Below are positions 22,601 to 34,584 of a stretch of DNA of 64,000 bases, one piece after another. The notes beneath the pieces are model-generated. The model did no database searches, was not told the origin of the DNA, and saw nothing but the letters and a program-made list of their open reading frames with translations. Position numbers and translations under genes: made by a program. Source of the stretch: Lytechinus variegatus (lineage: Eukaryota; Echinodermata; Echinoidea; Temnopleuroida; Toxopneustidae). The stretch lies in the NCBI RefSeq assembly GCF_018143015.1, contig NC_054741.1:55319048-55383047 (forward strand). The letters are read 5' to 3'. Positions within the stretch are counted from its first letter, which is position 1, and every line of letters starts with the position of its first letter.

Positions 22601-25600
22601 TTTGATCAAATACATTTTTTATTTTGATCACCGTCGCTATTGAGTTCATGGCTATATATGGTGCATTTCTACCTTTCATCAAATATATTCCTGCCGCGAC
22701 TAATCCAATTCTCCCTGTCTTGCGGTTGCGACATGGTGCCCTATCCACGTTTTTTAATCTAATATCATTTTCTTAACCTACCATTTCTATTACACTTGTT
22801 GGACATTTTTTTCGTTTTAATAGGCAAAATATGATTTTTTTTTCTATTTAGACGAATTGGTATATTATATTCTAGAAGGAGAGCGAAGAAACACTCTAAA
22901 AATTTCGAATGTTAAACTCAACATTTGAAAGGTTGGAGGAGTGTCAACCTTTTCCAAATGTTACATCCAACCTTGTATAAAGCTGAATCCAACATTTTGA
23001 GTGTTGGGTAGAACCATTAAAAGTGGTAAATGCAACATTTAGAAAATGTTGTCATTCCTCCAACCTTTCAAATGTCTAGTTAACATTTCTCTTTTTAGAG
23101 TGAAGTAAGACTTTGCAAATAAAATGAATGAAGGTTGACTCCTCTTAATGTAGCTGAGAAAAGAATATCCCTATTCCAGGCAGTTAATTTCATTTTGTGT
23201 TTCAGATCCGGGGAACTGGAAGCCATGATGCAAATCCTCGCGCTGTCTGGTTTGAGGGTGGCATTCATGCTCGTGAATGGATCTCACCGGCTACTGTCAT
23301 GGGATTCACTCAGAAGGTAGAAAGGAAAGGAAGAGAGAGAGAGGGGGGGGGGGGAAGATTGGAACTTGGGAGGAGGGAGCAATCACTATTATAATCAATA
23401 ATCAATCAATATCAATTGTTATTGTTCATATGAATATATTATTATTACTATTATTACTGTTGTTGTTGTTGCTGTACATAAGGGTGCTGTAACATGTGAG
23501 GCCAATAGGACCATAGTGGCTGTAGCCCGCAGGCAGGCCAGGAAGGCAAGGACTGCCAACCCTGTAGCAGCAGCCAATATTCCCTGTCCACACTGCCAGA
23601 GACTATTTAGGGCACAGATTGGCCTGACTAGCCATCTGCGGACCCATCAAGCAAATGATCAAACCCCAGGATGATTTGATGGTCCTCGTCGCATCGACGG
23701 ACAAACACAGAACATGATTATCATCAGCAGCAGCATTGTAATGATGACGATTATGATAATAATGATGATGTTCATCATCATCATCATCACTATCATCATC
23801 AAAATCGTCATCATTATCATTATCTTCATTATCATTATCTTCATCATCATCATCACCACGATCATTATCATCATCATCATCATTATTATCATCATCATCA
23901 ACATTATCATCATCAACATTATCATCATCATCATTACTACTTAACCTTTAATCCGTTGATATAACATCATCCATTAATTTTTACTGGACAATGTTAATTA
24001 GCTTGCATGACACTCTCTTCCCCTTGTGTATCTTTGTTTTCCTTTTTTCTAGCTCCTTGATGAATACGACAACGGTGATAACCTAGTGGTCGAAATGTTC
24101 GACAACCTAGACTGGTACATCATCCCATCTCTGAATGTAGACGGCTATAGCTATACATGGTTATCGGTATGAAAAATAATTTGATAATCTATATCATTTT
24201 ACGCGTATACGGTGTTAAAATGACGATTAGTTATAAGATATTCATTTTTTCTTCAACAATGCCACAAAGGTAATACACACAACTGCTGCTATGGGATAGC
24301 TTGAACCCAGGTCACTACTAAGAGCACTCTGGTGGTATAGTGGTTGTGACTATGGTCTAGTAACCCAGAGGTACTGGGTTCGAATCCCGCCCGGTCTACC
24401 TGTGAATAATTTTACAGGCAGACTTTCGCAAAGCGGTTGCGTGTGTTAGACTTATGGTGTTGTTGGAGAAAAAAACTGAATATCTTGTCTATTTTCTTGA
24501 TCACCCAATGAATATTATTTCATTTGACGCTGAGTTTGGTTTTTGTTTTAAGTTGTTATTTATTCAATTCATTCAACACATCAGTACAAGATCATAATAT
24601 TTTTCGAGTAACATAACATACATTGTATATGCACAGATGTTTAAACATTAATTTGACTTGATCAAAAATATATATCTGCAAGAATATATACATACGTAAA
24701 CATCTTAAATGATAATTATCTATATTTGAAATCAAAATGATTTGTACTATTGAACCCGTATATTGTGCACCATCCTTTCCTGAATGAATTAGATTAACTT
24801 AAGCCTGCTTTTGAAATCGCAATGAACGATCAGTCGTATATAGGTACAATTTTCTACTTCACTTTTCAACATAAAGCTGTTTATTTATCTATTCTATTGT
24901 TAATAAGGCAAAAAGTTTTATTAACATTTTACCTAAAAAATAACAATACGTGAACAACTTATACTATACAATATGAACAAATTATAGGTTCGCTGTTCAT
25001 TCCTCACACATTGAAAAAAATCACGAATCTATTTAGTTGAGACGTGATTAGTCTTTCAAATAGTATGTTTCCTTCAGTCTTCAATTTGATTATCTTTTTT
25101 TTTTAAATCTATGCACTGTTCGTTATTCTATTAGATTTTTTTTCTTTAAAAGATTATCTCAATGTTATTTTTCAGGATCGAATGTGGCGTAAGACCCGCT
25201 CACTGAACGCCAAATCAGCATGCATTGGTACCGACCCAAATCGAAACTGGCCGTACGAATGGGGAGGTATTTATGTGTTTTAAGTAAAATAACACAAAGC
25301 TTATAGCATTGATTGTAGAAAAAATTTTCTATGATTTATTTCTTTTGCTACAATGTACAACAAACCATGTTACGGTACCCAGCTTATATTTTGTGTACAA
25401 GCATAGAAGTAGGAATTTGCCACACGCGCCATTTTGTGCTCCTCAATGTTCTTCTGCTCATTTCGCTACTATGAACGTGTTTCGCGTGTGCCGACAGAAC
25501 AAATAAAAAAAAAAGAAATGAGGCGATCGTGATCGTGATTCAAATGACAGTTCTTTTTGCGATTTTTCAGAATCATCGCGATAAATTTGCCCAGCGCAGT

Positions 25601-28600
25601 GAGTAGTCTTCTTGCGAATCGAAAACGTTTTTCTCTACGATGTACTATAGATTTCGTACCCGGGTAAACGTGTCCCATATGGGGGGTATTATTTTTTCCA
25701 AACCTATAGGCCCACACAAATTCACTCACCACTGGTGATCCGTTCTTGTGTTCTAGTTATATTTTTTTTTAAAGAAAAAAGCATTAAGGGGGAGGGGTCA
25801 CATTAATCAGTCAGTTATGTCGACTGCAGAGGCTATATTCTTGTAAACGAAAATGTTACAGGAAGCAAACTTTCCTTTCAGAATCATTTTAAAAAGACAT
25901 TGTGTTTTCAAGACCCACCAGTATTTTTTTTTATTATTTCAACTAATTGCAAGAAAATGATGTCTTTACGAAGGTGTCGGGGCCAGCACTTGGGAATGTT
26001 CAGATACCTATCGAGGCGAAAGAGCCATCTCCGAGATCGAAGTTTTCAACGCCATAGATTTCTTGAGAAAGAAGAAAGATGACGGGCAGGACTTCATCGT
26101 GTTCATTGATTTCCACAGCTACTCGCAGTTGATCATCGCACCGTGGTCGTACCTAGAGTCCGAACCTCGCACCGAAGACTATGATGACCAGGTGAGTTAC
26201 AAAGTGTTAACTGGAGGATTTGAAGTCCGGTGTTGACCAATCGGTGTTGGTATTGGTGTTCGGTCGATGATTACATCAGTATAACATGAAGCTGTTTCTG
26301 AGAAAGTCTCACGAGGTGTTGAGCTATATCCATAACGCAATGCGTATGATGTTTGTTTTCAACTAACGTTAGGCTTTAAGTTCAAGCATGGGAAGGCAAT
26401 CAATTATTGTGCTCTCAAAATTAACACCAGTATCTATATATTCACTGAACTTGAAATCACCAAATGTGCAGTAAATATTGGATGTTTTAAAATGAATGGA
26501 AAAATTGAAAGTCTCGGATGTTTAGGATCTTGGGGATTGTGAGTTTCACATATAATACGAATGATTTTATGAGCGACTTATATACGGTAAACAAGAATAA
26601 TCTTTGCATCTCCATAATTACACAAGACAAATCCTAGTTCACGCGGACTGCCAGTGCCGTATAGCCATGATAGCTATATTATATGGTAAGCAGTATTGGG
26701 GTGAAAACTCATCGTTTTATGAAAGTGCAAACATACTTATAGGGGGCAAACAGAGAGACTATTCCCTTTCCTTGCTCACATTTCTTCATTAAGATTTATG
26801 AAAGTACATAAACTGAACTTTCTAGAAATGTGATTTTATTCTCAGAAATTTACATGCTTTCCCCCAAATAAATTGTTCGTACAATTTAAAGAAACTTGTA
26901 TTCAACTTATAATGTTCATTATTCACCCATCGTTTCCATCAAATGAAAAAAGTTAATCTAAGCTTTACAAATAGGCCTACCTAGTTTTGATATTCCATAT
27001 TTTTGTTTTATTTTATGGGCTATTGCGTTTTAATATTTTGATATTCTGTATTTTTGTTTTATTTTATGAGATTTTAAACAAACTCATCAGGCTTCGGCAC
27101 CATGCACATTCTTACGTATTTCTCTACATTAGCCTTCTGTATTCACCGCAACAGTATCAATCTTGTCTAAATGAAAACGGAAAATGCGAAAAACATATCA
27201 ATGTAACTTAGGTAAAATCCATCGAATCGGAGTTATGGATGTTTAACGTATACATTTTATGACGTCATTGCAAGCAGCTCCTCAATATGTCATGTCATAC
27301 GCTTTCGGTATCATTCCACTTTCTAAGAAAGTTGAAAATTATTATGTGCACGTAATTTATTATTAGACACATTATTACAGTATATATTCACCGAGAACTA
27401 TTAAAAAATAAGAATTTATAGTATGCTAAAATACAAACTTCAAATTGATAATGGGTTTCATCAAATTGATCAATATGTTTGTATTATCTTATGTTTACAT
27501 CAAACGGACTTTATGTTACGATGGACATCCCTTTCAAGGCTTTATGGGAAGTGTGATGTTAACTAAGTTTAAGATGTTTTGTTTTCTTTCTTTTAATCAT
27601 CCATAATAGATGGCGTTGGCTTTGGAGATGCAGTCGGCCATCAAAGATACACATGGTGTTGTATACAATTACGGGGCCGGGGCAGACATTTTGTGTGAGA
27701 TATTTTCTATTTTCTATCTCGTTCGCCTCTTTTTCTCTCTTTTTTTTAAATTCGTTTTCCCCCTCTTTGTTGACAGTATTTCTTTGCTCCTCATCTCATC
27801 TTCTCTTTTTCTTCGCTCTTCTTCTTGTTTTTCTTCTTCTCCCCCTTCCCATTCTTCTACTTCTTTTTCTTTCCATTTTTATTATTTTTCTTCTCTCCTC
27901 TTTATCATCCTCCTACTCTTCGTATCAAGATGCATAAGTATAAAGGGGTTAATTATGTTAATGAAACCTTAATTATTTTCGTGGCAAATTATAATTTTTA
28001 TTTTTTTCAATCAATTTAAGGTAAATCAAGCATTGCTTGCCAACCATGTCAATGTAATTGAGTATTTTTTAATGTACGTCTCAACGGCAAGTTGCGAAAT
28101 TCGCGAAGTACAACACCCTGACGAAAATAACAGCTTATTGGGTCACCCTTCTCCCTCCAATACACATTTGTTGTTGTTGTTCAATTTTGTACACAGTCAT
28201 GTAATGATAAACGCCCCTCTCAGGGTTTTCCAATAAGGGGGGGGCACATTTTCCCGAGGAAAAATTTGACAAGCAAAAAAAGTCCTAACTGTCTAAAGAG
28301 GGGGGGGGGGCACACTTCCGTTTTAACGGCATTTTTACATTACAAATTTTAATTGTGCCTCTCAGGGGGGGGGGGGTGCCTAGTCTGCAGGCACAGACCC
28401 TGATTGAAACTTTGATCAATAAGTTGCTCTGGTGTCCACCCCCTTTGAAAATAAGGATAAAGTGAAGATACTGCTACATATATTATCTTTGCCATCCCTA
28501 AACAAAGTGAATAGACAAATAAATGAATAAATAAATAACAAAACATTTTAAAATATGAAATATGGATCCGCCCTTGTCTCGAGTCACTTTGTATATTTTT

Positions 28601-28870
28601 TAGACTCTTACAGTGAAAAATTCTTTACTTTCAGATGCCTGTTCTGGTGTGACCAGCGACTGGGGTTATGGCACCTTTTCCACACACGGGGGCAACACTG
28701 ATGGTGGACTGGGGGCCAAGTATTCCTTTACTGTAGAGTTGCGCGATGAAGGCCATTACGGATTTCTTCTCCCTGCGGATCAAATACAACCAAGTTACGA
28801 AGAGATGCACGCTGCCGTGCGCGCTCTCGGGGCTCATGTCCTGAACGAGATGAGTGCTACCGTTCAATAA
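19614..28870 (+). CDS. CP2: secreted M14A zinc carboxypeptidase (A/B type), 10 exons, intact
   Basis: Exons: 19614-19681, 20566-20647, 21330-21578, 22196-22297, 23206-23316, 24053-24166, 25176-25266, 25974-26191, 27610-27694, 28635-28870 (stop TAA). All junctions are GT-AG and join in frame to 451 residues, with intron phases 2,0,0,0,0,0,1,0,1. Signal peptide about 1-19, then [13 protein letters not shown] starting the propeptide, with probable activation after Arg of ENGR. Zinc ligands are H188 and E191 (GIHAREW) and H320 (DFHSYSQ). RMWRKTR and DPNRNW bind substrate; E408 (VELRDEG) is the catalytic Glu. The Cys pair is SAC and WECSD. Residue 255 (bovine numbering) is Ser, so neither the CPA nor CPB pocket is predicted with confidence. 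CP2 shares with CP1 a 12-residue insertion before KYSF. Exon 5 is almost identical to CP1 exon 5. The gene sits 2.2 kb downstream of CP1 on the same strand, a tandem duplicate. Confidence 0.92.
21930..22080 (+). repeat. (GAT)n/(AAT)n microsatellite
   Basis: Imperfect GAT and AAT trinucleotide repeats in CP2 intron 3, about 115 bp before exon 4. Confidence 0.85.
22892..23102. repeat. CACTCTAAAAA-ended element (family H)
   Basis: In CP2 intron 4, about 100 bp before exon 5. Terminal inverted repeats CACTCTAAAAA and TTTTTAGAGTG. Inside are repeated, partly palindromic words such as AACATTTGAAAGGTTGGAGG and the reverse CCTCCAACCTTTCAAATG. Typical of a small non-autonomous DNA element. Confidence 0.65.
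23477..23674 (+). pseudogene. 3' coding fragment of a non-LTR retroelement with a C2H2 finger
   Basis: An open frame of 65 codons plus stop, without an ATG, in CP2 intron 5. It begins [12 protein letters not shown], has a basic ARRQARKAR stretch, then a C2H2 finger (CPHC, a 12-residue spacer, HLRTH) and a short tail to TGA. I recognise this as the kind of C-terminal zinc finger that closes many invertebrate non-LTR retroelement proteins; the family was not confirmed by search. The fragment is 5' truncated, and a short 3' tail runs into the (ATC)n tract at 23714. Confidence 0.55.
23714..23944 (+). repeat. (ATC)n/(ATT)n microsatellite
   Basis: Trinucleotide repeat in CP2 intron 5, directly 3' of the retroelement fragment, ending 108 bp before exon 6. 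Confidence 0.85.
24325..24480 (+). repeat. tRNA-Thr-like SINE head and body
   Basis: In CP2 intron 6. TGGTATAGTGG resembles an A box, CTAGTAA would be a Thr(AGT) anticodon loop, and GGTTCGAATCC is a good B box. The acceptor and anticodon stems do not pair well and extra sequence follows CCGGTCTACC, so a tRNA-derived SINE or pseudogene fits better than an active tRNA gene. Confidence 0.5.
26207..26475. repeat. Element with GAAGTCCGGTGTTG ends (family I), copy 1
   Basis: In CP2 intron 8. Left GATTTGAAGTCCGGTGTTG, right ACTTGAAATCACCAAATGTGC. A clearer copy at 52690-52925 has GATTTCAAGTTCGGTGTTG facing CACCGGACTTGAAATCA. Confidence 0.55.
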
Positions 28871-28871
28871 A
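28866..28871 (+). terminator. Poly(A) signal overlapping the CP2 stop codon
   Basis: The last CP2 codon and stop (CAA TAA) plus the next base form AATAAA. I see no other AATAAA in the next several hundred bases, so the CP2 mRNA may have a very short 3' UTR. Confidence 0.4.
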
Positions 28872-30634
28872 CAACCTTGATATACACCGTTCATTTACGA
28901 GCTTATTATCTATAACATCGCTAATTTAATGATTTATCAGTTATTCAAAGGTTAAGCAAGAAATGGTTACTTCAAAGTTTTACAGATCAAAGTCTTGATC
29001 TTACTGAATTATCTGATTTTGTGAGATAGTATTGATAGAAATCACGCATTTCGTGTTAGAAAAAATACTGGATGACTAAAAAATATTCATATAGGGTCCT
29101 GAAATATTTTTAATGAAAAAAAATATTTATCAGACCTTCTGGGTTGGCAATATTCCCTTTTCCACACCTTTTCCACACCAACAACGGATATATCATGGAG
29201 GTGGCGTCAAATGTTTAGAAAAAAAACATTTAAACTATACCTGAAAGTTGGGGGTTTAATTCCAAGTTCGTTGAATAGTTTTGGGGATAAGAAATTGATG
29301 GCAGGAATTCATTTTTAAAATACCTCAAAACATCTTATTGACAGGTTAGCCAGAATGGGTTGATATTGAATCTTGTGAGGAATTCGCATGTGGCCCCTGT
29401 TATCACTTTTTAATTGTTGTAATATTACAGACAGGTATTGCAGAATGTATAATTAAGCAGGCACCTCAATACCCCCTCCTCGTGTCGTACATCAATTTCG
29501 GGAAATTCTTCCAAAATAGTCATTTATCGCCAGTACCATGGAGATCATATACAAGCCATCGGCCTATAGGTGCAACAATTTTGCTTATTTCCCCCCTGAA
29601 TATGCGTATTAAATTATTAAAAACAACATATAAAATGAGAATCAAATTAGGGGGACTCTCATAAATCTAATGAAAATGTTTAGAGGCGAAATCTCATTAA
29701 TCACATGAAACAGTCAATGACAGTGAAGTAGCCCTAATTCTGCCACTATTCGAAAAGTAAAGTGAAATTTCTTCCCCATATTGGGTAAATGAAGTACAGC
29801 AATTACCCTTCCTAGAATCAGTGTTAGATTGCTAATCATGATTATACATTTACTTTGTCAATCAGCTTTATCAAATCTTCGATATGAGTTGCTTTCTGTC
29901 GTAGTGAAAAGAGAGGGAGGCAATATGGGGAGGGGGGGGGGGGGTGAGAGGAGGGGAAAGGGGGAAAGAAAGAGATGTAGGTCTATTGTGAGTTCCATTA
30001 TATTTTCTCTGACGAATATTGCTCCGCTATAAATTCCACACACTAACCGAATGATTAAATTCAACCTTGGATTTACCAATATACGCTACCCTAAACATAA
30101 CGTAAACTCCTTTTTTCAACCCTAACCCTAAAGCCCGGAGCATCAGTTGCTGGAGCAATTCAGCGGACCTCTACGTTGATTCGCCTTACTGACGAACCCA
30201 TTGGCGGAGCAACCAAAAGGCATTCGTCCAAGTGCACCCCCCCCCCTCCTCTGGAGGATTTAACCGGGAAAATTACAAAAAAATAGAAACGGGAAAAAGA
30301 GAAAAGGGAAAGAGAGAAGAAAGAAATGGAAAAGGAAGAAAAAGAGAGAAGGAAAAAAATGAATGGAAAAGGGTGATTTATGATATTGTTTTGTTTAATA
30401 TTATGTCAAAATCTAGCATCAAATTAGAACTGCATTATACAAAACCCCAAAAGTTCTCTTGCACTTCGTCCACACTTTTAGAAAAAAATGTCCATGTTTT
30501 GCACCCCTCTCAATTCTTCTCATGTCATTACGTCATTCAAATAAAGTGACTGTGTTGTGTAAAACCTTTCCCAGTGCAGGGCCGTGCTTAATTTGGTTTT
30601 AAAAAACCGCCATCTTTATGGTTCAATATGGCTT

Positions 30635-31046
30635 AAGGCCACCGCACACTTTACGACTGTTCGTGATCCGATTTCGGAACAAATCGCATTTTGCTCATTT
30701 TCTGAAAATGTGATTGGAACATATCATTTTATGTGAGGCTAAAATTAATTGAAAGAATACTAATATAGCAATTTTGAAAGATTTTGGAGTAAAGGCCAAG
30801 TTAGTTTCAAATCGTAGCCAATCATACGACTGCTATGACGTCATTACGACTAGATATCAAATTCGCTTTTATTCTAAGAAGGATGATAGCATAGTCACAG
30901 ATTTGAACATAGGTATTCGTACGATGATTTAGAACATTACACAGGAAGATGTTCCAAGTCTCAATTTTAGCATCAAATCCTACTGCATTTTATTCTGAAA
31001 TCGGGTCGCCCCGTCGCAGACCAATCGTAAGGTGTGCGGTCGACTT
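30635..31046. repeat. 412-bp inverted-repeat element (family J)
   Basis: Ends AAGGCCACCGCACACTTTAC and its complement GTAAGGTGTGCGGTCGACTT. It is absent from the corresponding place in the right-hand segmental copy (near 34005), which identifies it as an insertion. Confidence 0.7.
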
Positions 31047-31050
31047 TATA

Positions 31051-31218
31051 CCTCGGTCACACTTGCTCTATACGGCGGCAGTACGGCAAGTCTAAAACAG
31101 CCGTTTTAACATTTTTCGCACCAGCTACATTTAGGTGGTTTGAAAAAAATGAATAAAACGGCTGTTTTCGACTCACCGTACGGCTGCCGTAGACATGGTA
31201 GAGCAAATGTGACCGAGG
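31051..31218. repeat. TA-flanked palindromic element (family A), copy 3
   Basis: Starts CCTCGGTCACACTTGCTC, ends GAGCAAATGTGACCGAGG, with TA on both sides. Inserted next to the family J element and missing from the other segmental copy. Confidence 0.8.
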
Positions 31219-31735
31219 TATGAATCTCGAGAGTTATAACTCGCCGCCAAGTCGATGAGCGGCGTGTTTTGGGGGTATTGAGCAGATCCATGATCATTGA
31301 GAGCCTTGCATGCATGCCTGGTTACACTCGATCATGCACAAATCGCCGCCAGTTAAACCGACTGGCTTACTGCTATTTAACTTGTGCCACATTGTTATTT
31401 AAATATCTAGCTTTTAAAAAAGTCTATTTACATGACAAAATACTCCATACAAATGCCCCATCATTCAGGATAACGTGTGAACTTCACGAATTTATTTATT
31501 ACACCCTTTTAAATCATGAATAATCAAAACAATAAGTCAAGTTATATAATTCGTGCTATGTGATGAATATTAATTTTCACGACATTTCGAGCTGTACATG
31601 ATAAGTTATATCATTATAAAAACCCTCATCATTAACAGGATTCTAAAACATTAACTGTTTAAGAAGTGTGAAATAATTGTTTAAGGAACGAGACAGACGT
31701 CTTGATGTTATTCTTTTCAATTTCTCCAGTAGGGC

Positions 31736-31759
31736 CTTGCCTCCGAAGTCGGAGGCGAG
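31736..31759 (+). other. Palindromic hairpin, segmental copy 1
   Basis: Arms CTTGCCTCCG and CGGAGGCGAG around loop AAGT. Repeated exactly at 34561-34584; a variant is at 12238-12261. It lies in the non-coding duplicated segment. Confidence 0.55.
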
Positions 31760-32539
31760 ATCCAAATAATCGTATAAAAGACAGACTTTCCACTCTCTAT
31801 ATTTACTTTCTGATAAAATTTTAATCTTCCATCGTATTCTTCTGTTAGATGAAAGCGTCACTTAGGCCATTTACCGAGTAGACCCTCTTTCCACTATCTC
31901 TTTCTGATAAGATTTTAATCTTCCATCATATTCTTATGTAAGATGAAAGTGTCACTGTGGCCACTTACCGAGTAGACCCTCTTAAAAATCAAAGTAAAAT
32001 AACTCATTTGTGAATAAAATCTAACAACCTAAATATAATGCCCACATGTATTAGAAAAATGAACTTTTGAATATAAAAAAACAAAATACCCCCTTCAGTG
32101 TCCTCTTTCATCTGTTTTTTCTCCCTGGTTCGTACTGTAAAATGTCTACACTGATAATCAGTAGCGTAGCAGGATTTTTCAAGGGGGGGGGGGGGTTAAG
32201 CTGAATGTTAAATCAATGCTGACAACCAAAAATAAATAATAAAATAAAAAGGTCTTCACTTCAAATTTTAAATCGTTTCCTACCAACAAGCAAAAAAAAG
32301 AAAAAGGGCTTCACTAAAAATTTTACGTCTTATCGTACCTCAACAAAATTTGACAAGCAAAAAAAAAGGTCTTCAACAAATTTTTAGGTGGAGGTGGGTA
32401 TAAAAGAAAATTGTAGGGGCCGGGGGTTGAACACCCCGGCCCCTGAACATGTTTGCATCAATATGATTTCTTTTGTTCTCCTTTTCTTTCCTGTAATACA
32501 TGCATGTACGCATATAAGAATAAGTCAACTATAATTTCT

Positions 32540-32752
32540 TCATTTCCAAGGGGGATCCACACTCTTACAAGCTTTGCTGTTTAGTGGATCCCCCTCATTT
32601 CCATTTATGCTCTATATTATACTGTTTTTTCTGTTTTACGAAGTAAGAATGCCCTATAAAATTGTACTTGATTTACATTGCTTTGTATTACTTTGTATTA
32701 TGTTTTGAATGGAAATGAAATAAAAGAATTGAAAAGATTGAAAAAGATGAAA
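32540..32752 (+). repeat. CR1-like LINE 3' end with terminal hairpin
   Basis: Contains a perfect 11-bp stem (GGGGGATCCAC and GTGGATCCCCC, 32550-32594) with loop sequence ACAAGCTTTGCT, then AT-rich 3' UTR and a GAAATAAAAGAATTGAAAAG-type tail. The same arrangement recurs at 60667-60705, 61697-61739 and 62803-62841. Confidence 0.55.
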
Positions 32753-33183
32753 AACACATGTAACCCCCCCCCCCCCTCCTGCGATAATCATCAGGGGTGC
32801 GTTTGGTATTTCAACTGTCCAACGCGTTATCATCTTAAATTCTTAGACTAATTAGCGTCGATTAAGTAATCAATTGGCGTGAAGTAATGTTCATTTTCCC
32901 ACACTTTATCACTGTATCTTTTCCAATGGGTATTTGTTTCTTGAAGATTGTGTTAGTGAATAACTAATTTGAGGAGAGAGAGTGGGTGTGAGAGGAGGGG
33001 AGAAGTGGAAAGAAATTGATGTATATCGGGTTTCATGACATTTGCTCCGACGAATATTGCTCCGCTTTAAATTCCACCCACTATTCGAATGATTAAATTT
33101 CAGCCTGAATTTACCAATATACCATGGATCCTACACCTACCCTAAACCTAACGTAAACTCCTTTTTCAACCCGTACCCTAATA

Positions 33184-33326
33184 CCTCGGTCACATTTGCT
33201 CTACGGCGGCCGTACGGCGAGCCGAGAACAGCCGTTTTATCTATTTTTATACAAACCACCTGTATGTAGCTGGTAAAACTATTGAAACGGTTGTTTTCGG
33301 CCACCGTAGAGCAAATGTGACTGAGG
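33184..33326. repeat. TA-flanked palindromic element (family A), copy 4
   Basis: Starts CCTCGGTCACATTTGCTC and ends GAGCAAATGTGACTGAGG between TA dinucleotides. The left segmental copy lacks it (near 30130). Confidence 0.8.
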
Positions 33327-33336
33327 TATAAGGCCT

Positions 33337-33494
33337 GGGGGCGTTTCATGAAAGGACTTGTCGGACGTTTTATCCGACAAGTCCCATTTTATCCGACAGT
33401 TACCATAGGAACAGTGCCTCTCAGCCAATGAAAATCATGGAAAGATGTCAGATCTGACAACTTGTCGGATGAAAATATTGATGAAACGCTCCCC
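33337..33494 (+). repeat. GCGTTTCATGAAAGG element (family K), copy 1
   Basis: Begins GGGGGCGTTTCATGAAAGG and ends TGATGAAACGCTCCCC, with internal inverted ACTTGTCGGA words. An inverted copy lies at 39338-39489. Confidence 0.7.
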
Positions 33495-34560
33495 AGGATT
33501 AATCAAATGTTGTGTCACCGTATTTTTCATAAGACACGAATTCAGCGGATCTTTACGCTGATTCGCCTTACTGATGAGCCTTTTGGCGGAGCAACCGAAA
33601 GGCATTCGTCCACCCCCCCCCCCCCTTAACCGGGAAAATACCCCCCCCCCAAAAAAAAAAATAATAATAATAATAATAACGGGAAGAGAGAAAGGGAAAG
33701 GGGGAGAAAGAACTGGAAAAGGAAGAAAAGAAAAAAGGGGACAAATGAAAGGGAAAAGGGGGATTTATGATATTGTTAAAAAAAATTGTTAAAAAAAAAA
33801 GCCGTAGCACCAAATTGGAACTGCATTATACAAAGCCCAAAAATTTCTCACGCACTTCGTTCGCTCACAATTTTTTGAAAAAATGTCAATGTTATGCCCC
33901 CTCCCCTCAAAATGTTTGTGTCATTCCGCAACTAGCTTGAAGTAACTCTGTTGTGTAAAACCATGGAGGTAGAAACTGCCATATTTAAGGTTTAATATGG
34001 CTGAATCTGGGGAATTATAACCCAACGCCTGGTCGATGAGCGGCGTGTTTTGGGGGTATTGATCAGGTCCATGATCATCGAGAGCCTTGCATGCCTCCCT
34101 TGGAAATTACCCGCATGCCTGGTTACACTCCGGCACAAATCGCCGCCAGTTAAACCGACTGGCTTACTGCCATTTAACTTGTGCCACATTGTTATTTAAA
34201 TGTCTAGCTTTTTAAAAAGTCTTTGGTCTATTTGCATGACAAAATACTCCATACAAATGACATTCAAATGCCTCATCGTTCAAGATAACGTGTGAATTTC
34301 ACGAATTTGTTTATTACAATCCTTTTAAATCATGAACAATTGAATAAGTCAAGTTAAAATTCCATCGTTCTATATGATGCTTATTTAATTTTCACATTTC
34401 GAACTGAACATCATTATTATGTACATGATTATGAGAACCATCTGTATATTTCATCACTAACAGGAATATACAAAATTAACTGTTTGAGAAGTGTGAAATA
34501 ATTGTTTAAGAAACGAGGCAGACGTCCTAATGGTATTCTTTTCAATTTCTCCAGTAGGGT

Positions 34561-34584
34561 CTTGCCTCCGAAGTCGGAGGCGAG
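34561..34584 (+). other. Palindromic hairpin, segmental copy 2
   Basis: Identical to 31736-31759: arms CTTGCCTCCG and CGGAGGCGAG, loop AAGT. Confidence 0.55.

Noticed and set aside
24325..24400. A functional tRNA-Thr gene
   Set aside because: A and B boxes are good but acceptor and anticodon stems pair poorly and SINE-like sequence follows.
30116..30132. CCCTAACCCTAA words, a possible internal telomere repeat
   Set aside because: Only two imperfect units, and the duplicated copy near 33150-33180 reads differently.
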